A stretch of DNA of 61,197 nt from JAWXVE01 sp044425575 (GCA_044425575.1 JAWXVE010000003.1:1-61197); one strand, 5' to 3'. Positions 1 through 9,023 are shown, counted from the stretch's first letter. Numbers and translations are program-made. The notes: generated by a model from the sequence alone, not told the origin.

Positions 1-72
1 AATGCTATTGAAAATAGCAACAAAAGTATGGAGGAAATCATAGCATTTATTAATGGGAGTGAGACTGAATAA
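1..72 (+). CDS. C-terminal end of a truncated gene, possibly a chemoreceptor
   Basis: Only the last 23 codons are in the window, ending in TAA at 70-72. The visible residues (NAIENSNKSMEEIIAFINGS) form a polar amphipathic helix. This resembles the C-terminal tail of methyl-accepting chemotaxis proteins, but the piece is too short to assign. A hairpin follows immediately. The family is a guess; that this is the end of a coding frame is likely because the frame is open and followed by a terminator-like structure. Confidence 0.4.
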   Translation, partial: NAIENSNKSMEEIIAFINGSETE

Positions 73-74
73 GG

Positions 75-111
75 AAAAAACTTCCACGAGAGTTAATTTT
101 TCGTGGAAGTT
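75..111. terminator. hairpin terminator after the first partial gene
   Basis: AACTTCCACGA (79-89) pairs perfectly with TCGTGGAAGTT (101-111), an 11-bp stem. A run of A at 75-80 gives a U-tract only on the minus-strand transcript; on the plus strand the stem is followed by TTAACATTA. It may act in both directions but looks better for minus-strand transcripts. Confidence 0.6.
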
Positions 112-295
112 AACATTATAGATATCTAGATATTATTGTATTGCTTACCTGCTATATATTGACTTATTTTGGTTATAATTGAATATTATTGGTATTTATT
201 TACAAAAATTAGTAGACATCATAAAAAGTCTTATGATATAGTAGACTCTAATAGGGTTAAAAAGTAGTAAGAAATAAGAGAGGATTGTTATTATT

Positions 296-1690
296 ATGGG
301 GAAATATTTTGGAACAGATGGATTTCGCGGGGAAGCAAATGAAGTGTTAACTGCGGAACACGCACATAAGATAGGTAGATTTCTAGGATGGTATTATGGC
401 GAGTTGAAGAAGCAAAGCGGAGATTCTACACCAGCCAGAATTGTAATAGGCAAAGATACAAGACGTTCTAGTTATATGTTTGAATATACATTAGCTGCGG
501 GACTTACTGCTTCAGGAGGCGATGCATACTTGTTACATGTGACAACTACACCATCAGTGGCTTATATTACAAGAGTAGATTCTTTTGATTGCGGAATTAT
601 GATTTCTGCAAGCCACAATGCTTATTATGACAATGGGATTAAATTAATCAATGGTGCTGGAGAGAAGATTGAAGATCGTGTCATTGACTTAGTAGAAGCT
701 TATATCGATGGACATTTAGAGGTGTTTGATAAGAAGTGGGATAACATTCCTTATGCAAAAGATGCCGCAATAGGGCGCACAGTTGACTATATTGCGGGGA
801 GAAATCGATATATTGGTTACTTAATATCCTTAGGGATATATTCTTTTAAAGGAATTAAGGTAGGTCTAGATTGTGCAAATGGGAGTGCCTGGAATATTGC
901 TAAGGCTGTATTTGATGCACTAGGTGCCACAACTTTTGTGATAAATGCAGAACCTACTGGTACTAATATTAATGATAATGCAGGATCCACACATATTGAG
1001 AATTTGCAGAAGCTAGTTATTGAGCAAGGACTAGATGTGGGATTTGCTTATGATGGTGATGCGGATAGATGCCTATGCGTGGACGAAACAGGTGCGATTC
1101 TTACGGGTGACCATATCTTATACATTTATGGACGATATTTAAAAGAACAGGGAAAGCTTGTATCTAATACAGTAGTTACAACAATTATGTCTAACTTTGG
1201 ACTGTACAAAGCCTTTGATGAACTAGGTATTGAATATGCTAAAACAGCGGTAGGAGATAAGTACGTCTATGATTATATGGCAGCTAATAATAATTGTATT
1301 GGTGGAGAACAATCAGGTCATATTATATTCTCGGAATATGCTTCTACAGGGGATGGATTGCTTACAAGTCTTAAGATGATGGAGGTTATGAAAGCAATGG
1401 AAGCACCAATGAGTAAATTGACAGAACCACTGAAGATGTATCCACAAGAACTTGTGAATGTTCGTGTATATGATAAAACTATTGCACAAGCTGATCATGA
1501 TGTCCAAGCTGCTGTTAGAAAAGTGGAGGAGCTATTAGGAAATACAGGACGTATTCTAGTGCGTGAGTCAGGTACTGAACCAGTGGTGCGTGTTATGGTA
1601 GAGGCCAAGACAAAGGATTTATGCAATGCATACGTGGAACGAGTTGTTTGCATATTACGTGATAAATGCCATATTTGTGACGAACCATAA
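296..1690 (+). CDS. glmM: phosphoglucosamine mutase / phosphohexomutase
   Basis: A 464-residue alpha-D-phosphohexomutase. The N-terminus GKYFGTDGFRG is typical of GlmM, which converts glucosamine-6-phosphate to glucosamine-1-phosphate for UDP-GlcNAc and peptidoglycan synthesis. The catalytic phosphoserine motif SASHN is at 104-108, the metal-binding DGDADR at about 255, and the C-terminal phosphate-binding motif RESGTEP near 425. The length fits the family. The start ATG at 296 has AGAGAGGA about 11 bases upstream. A hexapeptide acyltransferase-like gene related to GlmU follows, which supports an amino-sugar role. A broader phosphoglucomutase/phosphomannomutase specificity cannot be excluded by motif reading. 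Confidence 0.9.
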   Translation: MGKYFGTDGFRGEANEVLTAEHAHKIGRFLGWYYGELKKQSGDSTPARIVIGKDTRRSSYMFEYTLAAGLTASGGDAYLLHVTTTPSVAYITRVDSFDCGIMISASHNAYYDNGIKLINGAGEKIEDRVIDLVEAYIDGHLEVFDKKWDNIPYAKDAAIGRTVDYIAGRNRYIGYLISLGIYSFKGIKVGLDCANGSAWNIAKAVFDALGATTFVINAEPTGTNINDNAGSTHIENLQKLVIEQGLDVGFAYDGDADRCLCVDETGAILTGDHILYIYGRYLKEQGKLVSNTVVTTIMSNFGLYKAFDELGIEYAKTAVGDKYVYDYMAANNNCIGGEQSGHIIFSEYASTGDGLLTSLKMMEVMKAMEAPMSKLTEPLKMYPQELVNVRVYDKTIAQADHDVQAAVRKVEELLGNTGRILVRESGTEPVVRVMVEAKTKDLCNAYVERVVCILRDKCHICDEP

Positions 1691-1825
1691 TAAAATACGT
1701 ATGTGTGCATCGAACGGCCTACTAGAGAAGGTGAGGATGCATTATGTGTGGAATTGGTCATACCTTTTACAAAAGTGTGAGAACCCATTAGGGGGCATTA
1801 ATTAGCAGATTTAGAGGAATGATCC

Positions 1826-2509
1826 ATGAGAAAGGAAAGAGGAATGATGCAAGCAGAAATCAAAGAATTATTCGACTTAGAGCATACAATGGCAGGAAAG
1901 TACTTAATGGAATACACTTATCCATGGGAGGCATTAGCCAGACTGAGTGATGCAATTTATGAAATTGGGAATAACCTTTCCGGTGATGATTATCATAAGA
2001 TAGATCAAGATGTATGGATTCATGCAACGGCTAAGGTTGCAAAGAGTGCTAGTATTACAGGGCCATGTATCATAGGTGCTTATTCAGAAGTGCGCCACTG
2101 CGCCTATATTAGAGGGTCAGCTCTTGTGGGTGCCCATTGTGTAGTGGGGAATTCAGTAGAACTTAAGAATGTAATCTTATTTGATCATGTACAAACACCA
2201 CACTACAATTATGTGGGAGATAGTATCTTAGGGCATTATGCACACATGGGGGCAGGCTCCATTACATCTAATGTAAAAGGGGATAAAACATTGGTAGTAA
2301 TACAAGATGGAGAAGAACTTTATGAGACAAATCGTAAGAAAGTAGGCGCATTCTTAGGTGATTATGTAGAGGTAGGGTGCAATAGCGTACTGAATCCGGG
2401 AACAATTATTGGGCGTAGAACTAGTATTTATCCACTGACAAGTATGCTGGGTGTGATAGGGGAAGATTGTATCGTAAAAAGCATGAAAGATATAACTCCA
2501 CGAAGATAA
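1826..2509 (+). CDS. left-handed beta-helix protein related to the GlmU C-terminal domain
   Basis: A 227-residue protein with hexapeptide-repeat segments from about residue 65 to 215 (for example IGAYSEVRHCAYIRGSALVG and MGAGSITSNVKG). These build the left-handed beta helix of the GlmU/acyltransferase family. There is no GlmU-type nucleotidyltransferase domain; the N-terminal 60 residues are helical. Clostridial genomes often label such proteins UDP-GlcNAc pyrophosphorylase-like. Its position after glmM fits UDP-GlcNAc metabolism, but substrate and activity are inferred. The start at 1826 has AGAGG eight bases upstream; Met7 or Met8 are alternatives with poorer spacing. Confidence 0.75.
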   Translation: MRKERGMMQAEIKELFDLEHTMAGKYLMEYTYPWEALARLSDAIYEIGNNLSGDDYHKIDQDVWIHATAKVAKSASITGPCIIGAYSEVRHCAYIRGSALVGAHCVVGNSVELKNVILFDHVQTPHYNYVGDSILGHYAHMGAGSITSNVKGDKTLVVIQDGEELYETNRKKVGAFLGDYVEVGCNSVLNPGTIIGRRTSIYPLTSMLGVIGEDCIVKSMKDITPRR

Positions 2510-2541
2510 GCATTTACATTATGAAAAAGTTAGACTATAAT

Positions 2542-2586
2542 AAGAATGATTCCTATTAATATTTTATGGTAGTAGAGATCATTCTT
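2542..2586 (+). terminator. possible weak terminator between the GlmU-like and HD-GYP genes
   Basis: AAGAATGAT (2542-2550) pairs with ATCATTCTT (2578-2586) across a 27-base loop, followed by GTTAATTTT. The loop is long and the U-tract poor, so the function is uncertain. Confidence 0.3.
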
Positions 2587-2613
2587 GTTAATTTTGGTTG
2601 AAAAGAGGTTAGT

Positions 2614-3876
2614 GTGAATCAAATTACAGATGTGGTTAGTATGATGCGAAGAGCATTAAATACTTTAGATTATCGGTTAATTGACCATGGAGAGCGAGTG
2701 GCATATTTAGTCTATAAAATATTGCAAAAGGATCCCCAATATAGTGAGTTACAATTACTGAAAATTTGTTACCTAACACTATTTCATGATATCGGAGCAT
2801 ATAAGACAGAAGATTTAGATTCTCTTAGTGGTGCAGATACACTATTTCAATTTGAAATAAGCAATACAATGAAACATTCTATTTATGGATATTTATTTCT
2901 GCAACAACATGAATTTTTTCAGGATTATGCAGATGCAGTGCTATTCCATCACTTCTTCTATGAAAAATTGCTTAATAGCGATTGCAAGAACAAAGATATT
3001 GCATCTGCAATTTTTATTGCAGATCGGTTAGATTTAATGATCACAAAGGGAAAGGTACAGACCATAGAGCAAGCATTGTTTTTTCTAAAGAATCCTGTGT
3101 TTAATCAAGAATTTTGTGAACGACTTTGGCAGTTAGAGTCTAGTGAAGGTGTTATTGCTAAATCTTTAGACCGTACATATTTAGAAGAGATTGTACAATT
3201 TCTTAATACCACATTACCTTGTCCTAAACGTATACATGCATTGGTACATATTCTTCCTCATGCAATTGATTTTCGCAGTGAATATACCGTTACGCACACA
3301 GTCGCTACGGTGATGATTTCTGTTATGCTTGCGCAATATTGTGGATTGTCAGAACAAGAAAAGAGTGATATCTATTTAGGTGCATTACTTCATGATGTTG
3401 GTAAAATTGCCATTACACAATCTATTCTAGAGAAAGATACCAAATTAAATGATTATGAATTTACAGCTATGAAAGATCATGTTATCTTAACCCATCGAAT
3501 ATTAAATGGTTGTGTAAGCGAACAAGTACTCCAAATAGCAGCTCGCCACCATGAAAAGTTAGATGGTACAGGTTATCCAGATGGATTAACCATTGAAGAT
3601 CTTACCATTTCAGAACGTATTGTAGCAGTAGCAGATGTATTAAGTGCATTAATGGGTAAGCGAAGTTACAAAGAGCCTTTTACAGAGGAGAAGGTAAGAA
3701 GTATTATGATGGATCTGTCCAACGAGGGAAAGTTATGTGCTCATGTTATTGACCAAGCCCTGATACATTATGCAGAACTTGAAAATAATGTAATGACAAT
3801 TAGCAATGAGGCACTAGATAAATATCGTATTTTACAAGAGAAGTCAGATGGATTATTCGAAAAGTATGGCCATTAG
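2614..3876 (+). CDS. tandem HD / HD-GYP domain signalling protein
   Basis: A 420-residue cytoplasmic protein with two HD-type domains. The N-terminal one (about 10-190) shows HGERVAYL, LFHDIGAYKT and LFHHFFYEKL but no GYP motif. The C-terminal one (about 205-400) is a full HD-GYP domain with LLHDVGKIA, ARHHEKLDGTGYP and RIVAVADVLSAL. HD-GYP proteins typically hydrolyse cyclic di-GMP. No membrane segment or receiver domain is seen, so the N-terminal HD domain may be a regulatory duplicate. The start codon is GTG at 2614, with AGAGG upstream. The gene stands alone before rubrerythrin. Confidence 0.85.
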   Translation: MNQITDVVSMMRRALNTLDYRLIDHGERVAYLVYKILQKDPQYSELQLLKICYLTLFHDIGAYKTEDLDSLSGADTLFQFEISNTMKHSIYGYLFLQQHEFFQDYADAVLFHHFFYEKLLNSDCKNKDIASAIFIADRLDLMITKGKVQTIEQALFFLKNPVFNQEFCERLWQLESSEGVIAKSLDRTYLEEIVQFLNTTLPCPKRIHALVHILPHAIDFRSEYTVTHTVATVMISVMLAQYCGLSEQEKSDIYLGALLHDVGKIAITQSILEKDTKLNDYEFTAMKDHVILTHRILNGCVSEQVLQIAARHHEKLDGTGYPDGLTIEDLTISERIVAVADVLSALMGKRSYKEPFTEEKVRSIMMDLSNEGKLCAHVIDQALIHYAELENNVMTISNEALDKYRILQEKSDGLFEKYGH

Positions 3877-3920
3877 AGTCCGAAGATATAGCAAGTTTAG
3901 GTAGAGAGAAGGGATATGAG

Positions 3921-4436
3921 ATGAAGTTAGAGGGAAGCCATACATTAGACAATATTCAAAAATCATTTGAAGGGGAGAGTAGAGCCATTGTACGCTATTA
4001 TATTTATGCGGATATTGCTCGAAAAGAAGGGCGAGAAGAAGATGAAGAATTATTTCTTAAGATGGCAAGAAATGAAATTGAGCATGCAAAAATCTGGTAT
4101 CAATATATGGAGGATATGAAAGGTGATACAACCACCAATCTAAGAATTTCGGCAGGAAATGAAAATGCAGAATGGAAAGATATGTACCCTGAATTCGCAC
4201 AAGCGGCAAAAGAGGAAGGGTTTTTAGAAATTGCAACGTTATTTGAACGAGTGTCATCCATTGAGTGTGACCACGAACGTAGATTTCTTGAACAAAGTTT
4301 AACTACACTTGAAAATGCATCTCAAACAGTACACACGAATGAAGTTCAGCATTATTGCATATTCTGCGGATATGCTTCCTATGAAACTTTGTCGGTATGT
4401 CCAGTATGCGGTGGGGAAGATGCATTTGACACCTGA
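3921..4436 (+). CDS. rbr: rubrerythrin
   Basis: A 171-residue rubrerythrin, a diiron peroxidase that protects anaerobes from hydrogen peroxide. The ferritin-like domain (about 1-135) has the iron ligands in EGES near residue 18, NEIEHAK near 52 and SSIECDHERRF near 112. The C-terminal rubredoxin-like iron site is formed by CIFC near 146 and CPVC near 160. Domain order and length are standard. The start ATG follows AGAAGGG. The gene appears monocistronic and is closed by a strong hairpin shared with the convergent aroC. Confidence 0.93.
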   Translation: MKLEGSHTLDNIQKSFEGESRAIVRYYIYADIARKEGREEDEELFLKMARNEIEHAKIWYQYMEDMKGDTTTNLRISAGNENAEWKDMYPEFAQAAKEEGFLEIATLFERVSSIECDHERRFLEQSLTTLENASQTVHTNEVQHYCIFCGYASYETLSVCPVCGGEDAFDT

Positions 4437-4456
4437 ATCATCATTAAGATATTAAG

Positions 4457-4480
4457 GGGACTGTTAGCACAGTCCCTATT
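4457..4480. terminator. bidirectional terminator between rbr and aroC
   Basis: GGGACTGT (4457-4464) and ACAGTCCC (4469-4476) form an 8-bp stem with a TAGC loop, followed by TATTATTAT. It lies between convergent genes and probably serves both. Confidence 0.8.
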
Positions 4481-4481
4481 A

Positions 4482-5585
4482 TTATACATCATAGAATTCT
4501 ATAATACGGTCAAGCCTAGAAGTCATGTTACCAAGTAATTGATCTAAGATTGTAAGTGCAACCATGGATTCCACCACCACAACAGCTCGAGGTACAATGA
4601 CAGGATCATGTCTTCCCTTAATAGAAATCTCTTGTATTTCACTTGCTTTATTAAGTGCACATTGCGAAGCTGAAATAGAAGGTGTTGGCTTAATGGCAGC
4701 ACGTAAAATCAAGTCACTTCCATCACTAATACCACCTAAAATGCCTCCGGCATGGTTTGTTTCTTTGCTGATAGCTCCTAATGCATTGGAGAAATAGGTA
4801 TCATTGTTACTAGTGCCTGTAGCAGTAGCAGCAGCAAATCCATCTCCAATTTCAAATCCTTTTACAGAACCAATAGAACATACAGCTTTTGCAAGGTTTG
4901 CACTAAGCTTTTCAAAACAAGGCTCACCAATGCCAGCAGGAAGGTGTTTTACTACACATTCAATTACGCCACCTGAAGAATCTTGTGCCTGCATACATGT
5001 CTCAAGATAAGCAGCGGCCTCTGTGGCAGCAACATCATCAGGCATATAGAGGGGATTATTTGAAATGGATTCAACTGTAAAACGTTTGGGGTCAATACTA
5101 ATAGGTCCAATGGATTTGGTATATGCCATAACAGAAATTCCAAGAGTCTGTAATATCTTAGAAGCAATAGCACCGGCTATGACTCTTCCAATGGTTTCTC
5201 GTCCAGAAGAACGTCCACCACCTCGGTAATCTCGAAATCCATATTTCATGTCATAAGTATGATCGGCATGTCCTGGTCGGTAATAGTTAGCAATTTCACT
5301 ATAATCTTTGGAATGTTGGTCTTGATTCATTACCATGACACTAATAGGAGTGCCTGTTGTTTTCCCCTCAAAAGTTCCTGATAATATCTTACCACAATCA
5401 CTTTCTTTACGTTTTGTTGTGAATCTAGATTGTCCAGGTTTTCTGCGATCAAGATATATTTGGATATCTTCTTCGCATAAATTCAACCCTGCCGGGCAAC
5501 CATCAATGACTACACCAATGCCACCACCATGTGATTCGCCCCATGTTGTTATTTTTAAAATTGAACCTAATGTAGAACCGTACAT
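4482..5585 (-). CDS. aroC: chorismate synthase
   Basis: A 367-residue FMN-dependent chorismate synthase, the last step of the shikimate pathway, turning EPSP into chorismate. Family signatures are visible: TTWGESHGGGIGVVIDGCPAG at the N-terminus, the GFRDYRGGGRSSGRET region near 125-140, GILGGISDG near 290 and RHDPVIVPRAV near 325. The start is placed at the second ATG (5585), which has GGAG six bases upstream; the ATG four codons earlier is part of that SD. It stands alone rather than in an aro operon. Confidence 0.95.
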   Translation of the reverse strand: MYGSTLGSILKITTWGESHGGGIGVVIDGCPAGLNLCEEDIQIYLDRRKPGQSRFTTKRKESDCGKILSGTFEGKTTGTPISVMVMNQDQHSKDYSEIANYYRPGHADHTYDMKYGFRDYRGGGRSSGRETIGRVIAGAIASKILQTLGISVMAYTKSIGPISIDPKRFTVESISNNPLYMPDDVAATEAAAYLETCMQAQDSSGGVIECVVKHLPAGIGEPCFEKLSANLAKAVCSIGSVKGFEIGDGFAAATATGTSNNDTYFSNALGAISKETNHAGGILGGISDGSDLILRAAIKPTPSISASQCALNKASEIQEISIKGRHDPVIVPRAVVVVESMVALTILDQLLGNMTSRLDRIIEFYDV

Positions 5586-5669
5586 AATAATCTCCATTCT
5601 TTTCTATTATTGGTGTTGATACCTAATCCATTATTAAATAAAATTCACTAGATAAGTATAGCTATATAA

Positions 5670-6428
5670 TTAGCGGTTTGATTGGTAGATGCCGTCCGCA
5701 GGGTAACCACCACGTAACTTCTGCATACTACGCTGTACAGCATCTTTGGAATTCTTCCAATCTGCATCGCGATTTAAGTAATCAAACTTTGCAACTAACC
5801 ACGAAACATCTTCTGACATGCGTGTCATATTATCTTCCATTAACTTCATGGTTATTTGGTAAAATGTAGATTTCATATCACCTTGCAAATTCGTATCTGC
5901 TGTAGCACATAGATCCTTATAATGTGTAAGACAGAATCCTTTGCTGTTCGATACGGTGGTGCGGAATTCCTCCTCTGACTTATATAAGTAGAAAAAGGTA
6001 TCTAAGTAGCGATGAAAAGTATCTGCTAGGCGTTTGCATACATAACAAGATTCTTCTGTTTGTGTAAGCCAATTTACTATAGTATTATGATTGTTTGAAG
6101 CAGATTTCTTGCTAAAAAGTGATGTTTTAGGAGATTCAAAAGTCTTAAATTGCTTCTGCAGCTCTTGCAATACTGCCTCATAATGAGTCTTTAAAATCCA
6201 ACCGTTACCCAGTGTATTTCCATAATCAAACATTTTCTTAAGATGTAGTTGGCAGAATCCCTCAGAATCAGTTGTGGCTCTCACGTCACTTTCCATATAG
6301 GAAGAACCGCTACCTAGTAAAAAATCAAGTAGGTCTTGTTCCAATTTACGCTCGATAAAACAAAATGGACATTCATCATGGGCATTAAAGGCATCTATTA
6401 ATGGTATGGTATATAATTTCTCTTTCAT
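5670..6428 (-). CDS. DUF6062 family cysteine-rich protein
   Basis: A 252-residue soluble protein that I recognise as the DUF6062 type common in Lachnospiraceae; its function is unknown. Cysteine/histidine pairs recur: CPFC near residue 18, GFCQLH near 60, CYVC near 130 and GFCLTHYK near 166. This looks like a duplicated CxxC plus GFCxxH unit and suggests metal binding or redox chemistry, which is inference. The start is the Met at 6428, preceded by AGGAAAGGTAGG; the longer frame upstream lacks a ribosome site. It appears monocistronic. Confidence 0.7.
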   Translation of the reverse strand: MKEKLYTIPLIDAFNAHDECPFCFIERKLEQDLLDFLLGSGSSYMESDVRATTDSEGFCQLHLKKMFDYGNTLGNGWILKTHYEAVLQELQKQFKTFESPKTSLFSKKSASNNHNTIVNWLTQTEESCYVCKRLADTFHRYLDTFFYLYKSEEEFRTTVSNSKGFCLTHYKDLCATADTNLQGDMKSTFYQITMKLMEDNMTRMSEDVSWLVAKFDYLNRDADWKNSKDAVQRSMQKLRGGYPADGIYQSNR

Positions 6429-6622
6429 CGTTATTCCTACCTTTCCTTCTTGGTAATCCTTTCTTAGTATAGCATGAGAGGAATGTGTCACGCAATTAGG
6501 ACTTTGAGAATTATTAAAAGATAACTAGTTGCCTTATCTTTCATTTAAAATAGTAGAATTTGCAAGTATTTTTTAAAAATAGTATAATGGATAAAAATCA
6601 GATAGTAGTTAGGAGAGAAAAC

Positions 6623-7393
6623 GTGATAATTGATAGCCACGCACATTATGATGATGATGCATTTACAGAAGATAGAGAGGAACTATTGCGAGGATTGCCA
6701 GAGGCTGGTATTGAAGCAGTGGTGAATATTGGAGCGAATATAGAGCGTTCCAGAGAGAGTATTGCACTCAGTGAACAATATGCACATGTGTATGCAACTG
6801 TGGGCGTTCATCCAGATGATATTGGAGAGTTAAGCCTAGAGAAGATAGAAGAACTTAGAGAATTAGCAAAGCATAAAAAGGTAGTTGCCATTGGAGAGTT
6901 TGGGCTAGATTATAGTAGAGAGGAGCATGACAAGGAGATACAGAAGAAATGGTTTCAGGCACAACTAGAGTTAGCTCTAGAATGTAACCTACCAATTGTG
7001 ATACATTCTAGAGATGCAGCAAAGGATACCTTAGAGATGTTAAAAGGACCATATGGAAAGGGACAGAGAGGTATTATTCACTGCTATTCTTATTCAGTAG
7101 AAGTGGCAAGAGAATTCCTTAAACTTGGTTATTCTTTTGGAATTGGCGGAGTTGCTACTTTTAAAAATGCAAAGAAGCTAAAGGAAGCCATTGCAGAGAT
7201 TCCGCTAGAACGTATTGTCTTAGAAACAGATTGTCCCTATCTGGCACCAACACCATATCGAGGCAAGCGAAATGATTCAACCTACTTGCCCCTTATCGCA
7301 GAAGAAATTGCTACCATTAAGGAGATAGATGTGGAAATGGTTATACAAGTAACTACGAAGAATGCCAGAACCATTTATCAGTTGAACGAATAG
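6623..7393 (+). CDS. tatD: TatD family metal-dependent hydrolase / DNase
   Basis: A 256-residue TatD-family TIM-barrel hydrolase. Metal ligands are visible in DSHAHYDD at the N-terminus, GEFGLDY near 92, VIHSRDA near 127, HCYS near 152 and ETDCPYLAP near 204. The family shows 3'-5' exonuclease or DNase activity and acts in DNA quality control. The start is GTG at 6623, with AGGAG eight bases upstream; the longer frame would add an unrelated N-terminus. It is followed 12 bases later by rsmA, the common tatD-rsmA arrangement of Firmicutes. Confidence 0.9.
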   Translation: MIIDSHAHYDDDAFTEDREELLRGLPEAGIEAVVNIGANIERSRESIALSEQYAHVYATVGVHPDDIGELSLEKIEELRELAKHKKVVAIGEFGLDYSREEHDKEIQKKWFQAQLELALECNLPIVIHSRDAAKDTLEMLKGPYGKGQRGIIHCYSYSVEVAREFLKLGYSFGIGGVATFKNAKKLKEAIAEIPLERIVLETDCPYLAPTPYRGKRNDSTYLPLIAEEIATIKEIDVEMVIQVTTKNARTIYQLNE

Positions 7394-7405
7394 AAAGAGA
7401 GCCAT

Positions 7406-8266
7406 ATGCCATTATTATCAAATCCAAAGAGTACTATAGAGATTCTGCAAAAATATAATTTTCATTTTCAGAAAAAGTTTGGCCAAAATTTCTTGATTGA
7501 TGCTAATATCTTAGAGAAAATCGTAGATTCCGCAAATATTACAGAAGAAGATCTTGTCATAGAGATTGGGCCAGGAATTGGGACCATGACACAATATTTA
7601 GCCAGAAGGGCAAGACAAGTGATTGCCGTTGAAATTGACAAGGTACTCATTCCAATCTTAGAGGATACCCTGGTGGAGTATGATAACGTAATGATTATGA
7701 ATGAGGATATCTTAAAGGTCAATATTAATGCATTAGCCGAGCAGTATAATGAAGGAAAACCCATTAAAGTAGTAGCCAATTTACCTTACTATATTACAAC
7801 GCCAATTATTATGGGATTATTTGAGAGCAAGGTACCCCTTCATAGCATTACCATTATGGTGCAAAAAGAAGTAGCGGATCGCATGCAAGTAGGACCTGGG
7901 ACGAAAGATTACGGTGCTTTATCTTTAGCTGTGCAATATTATGCAAAGCCAAAGATTATAACCCATGTTCCAGCAACTTGCTTTATGCCAAGGCCCAATG
8001 TAGATAGTGCTGTGATTCAATTAGAAAAGTATGAAGTACCTCCAGTTGAAGTGTCCAGCGAGAAGCTTTTATTTCAACTAATACGTGCATCTTTTAATCA
8101 AAGGCGTAAGACCTTAGTGAATGGCATTATAAATGCCTCTTTTCTAAATATTACGAAAGAACAAATATTAGAGGTATTAGAGCAAATGGGATTGCCATCC
8201 ACAATTCGAGGGGAAACATTTACATTAGAGCAATTTGCTAAACTTACGAATCTGCTAGATTTATAG
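7406..8266 (+). CDS. rsmA: 16S rRNA dimethyladenosine methyltransferase A
   Basis: A 286-residue RsmA/KsgA enzyme that uses S-adenosylmethionine to dimethylate two adjacent adenines in helix 45 of 16S rRNA during small-subunit maturation. Motifs are FGQNFLID near 26, the SAM site EIGPGIGTMT near 52, and the catalytic NLPYYITTP near 125. The C-terminal domain has the conserved RASFNQRRKTL. Length is normal and the start ATG at 7406 follows AAAGAGAG. It is probably co-transcribed with tatD. Confidence 0.95.
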   Translation: MPLLSNPKSTIEILQKYNFHFQKKFGQNFLIDANILEKIVDSANITEEDLVIEIGPGIGTMTQYLARRARQVIAVEIDKVLIPILEDTLVEYDNVMIMNEDILKVNINALAEQYNEGKPIKVVANLPYYITTPIIMGLFESKVPLHSITIMVQKEVADRMQVGPGTKDYGALSLAVQYYAKPKIITHVPATCFMPRPNVDSAVIQLEKYEVPPVEVSSEKLLFQLIRASFNQRRKTLVNGIINASFLNITKEQILEVLEQMGLPSTIRGETFTLEQFAKLTNLLDL

Positions 8267-8293
8267 GAAACTGAAGTAAAACCATAAATTTTC

Positions 8294-8345
8294 TTGACAA
8301 TTCCGTTAGCCAATGCTAATCTTAAAGAAGTTAGCAAGTGCTAAC
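8294..8345 (+). promoter_or_regulatory. promoter with two palindromic operators, DtxR/MntR-like
   Basis: TTGACA (8294-8299), a 17-base spacer and TATCT-like TAATCT (8317-8322) form a sigma-A promoter. The spacer and -10 contain TTAGCCAATGCTAA (8306-8319), and TTAGCAAGTGCTAA (8331-8344) lies just downstream. Both have the form TTAGC-N4-GCTAA and are 25 bp apart centre to centre. The shape resembles DtxR/IdeR/MntR metal-repressor boxes. The regulator is inferred. Confidence 0.65.
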
Positions 8346-8379
8346 CTGTTTATAGTGGATGATAAGGATGGAGATTGGA

Positions 8380-8928
8380 ATGTCAGCAGAAGTAGTAGTT
8401 CGGTTTTGTGCCCCTACCATGGCGGGACTAAAAGTAGCCAATTTATTTACTCATAAATATGCAAGCAAAGAAGAGTTAGAGCATCATATAGCATATTACA
8501 ATCAATTGCTAAATGCCAAAGGACTTTATTTTGAAGTGTTGCGATACGAGAATGGATTAGCCCTAATCTATGTGTATCGAAAGAGAAAATTACGGGAAAT
8601 TCTTAAAAATAGAGAGGCTAGGGAAATTTTACTGCAATATGGCTATGATGAGTATGAGATTGAAGCAACACTCATGGTACTCAAAGAGCATTTGCAGCAG
8701 TCCGAGTTTCCTCATGAAATTGGTGTATTTTTGGGATATCCTTTAGCAGATGTGAAGGCTTTTATTCGAAATAATGGTCGAGGTCATAAATGTATTGGAT
8801 GTTGGAAAGTGTATACCAATGTAGAAGAAGCCAAGGCAACTTTTGGGAAGTATGATAAGTGTTATAAAATCTACCAAGAACAGTTGGACCAAGGTACAGA
8901 GCTTACAAAGCTCACTGTGTTAGGTTAA
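8380..8928 (+). CDS. DUF3793 family protein
   Basis: A 182-residue soluble protein of the DUF3793 type, found in clostridia and often seen near iron-uptake genes; its function is unknown. It carries KCIGCWKVY near residue 141, a conserved CxxCW-like motif that could bind metal or haem. The start is placed at the ATG at 8380, where GGAG sits six bases upstream; the earlier ATG at 8359 is seven codons upstream without a site. The metal-repressor-like operators in its promoter suggest regulation by metal. No feo gene is adjacent here. Confidence 0.7.
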   Translation: MSAEVVVRFCAPTMAGLKVANLFTHKYASKEELEHHIAYYNQLLNAKGLYFEVLRYENGLALIYVYRKRKLREILKNREAREILLQYGYDEYEIEATLMVLKEHLQQSEFPHEIGVFLGYPLADVKAFIRNNGRGHKCIGCWKVYTNVEEAKATFGKYDKCYKIYQEQLDQGTELTKLTVLG

Positions 8929-8955
8929 ATAACATTCGAATATTGCAAATCATGA

Positions 8956-8984
8956 TTGACAAATAATTCAAGGAAAGATATGCT
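8956..8984 (+). promoter_or_regulatory. sigma-A promoter of the HxlR gene
   Basis: TTGACA (8956-8961), a 17-base spacer and TATGCT (8979-8984), about 40 bases before the start codon. Confidence 0.7.
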
Positions 8985-9023
8985 AGAAACATCATAGATT
9001 CTGATACAATATGGAGGATGCAT

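Noticed and set aside
8331..8344. CIRCE heat-shock element
   Set aside because: The half-sites TTAGC/GCTAA are separated by four bases; CIRCE needs TTAGCACTC and GAGTGCTAA with a nine-base gap.
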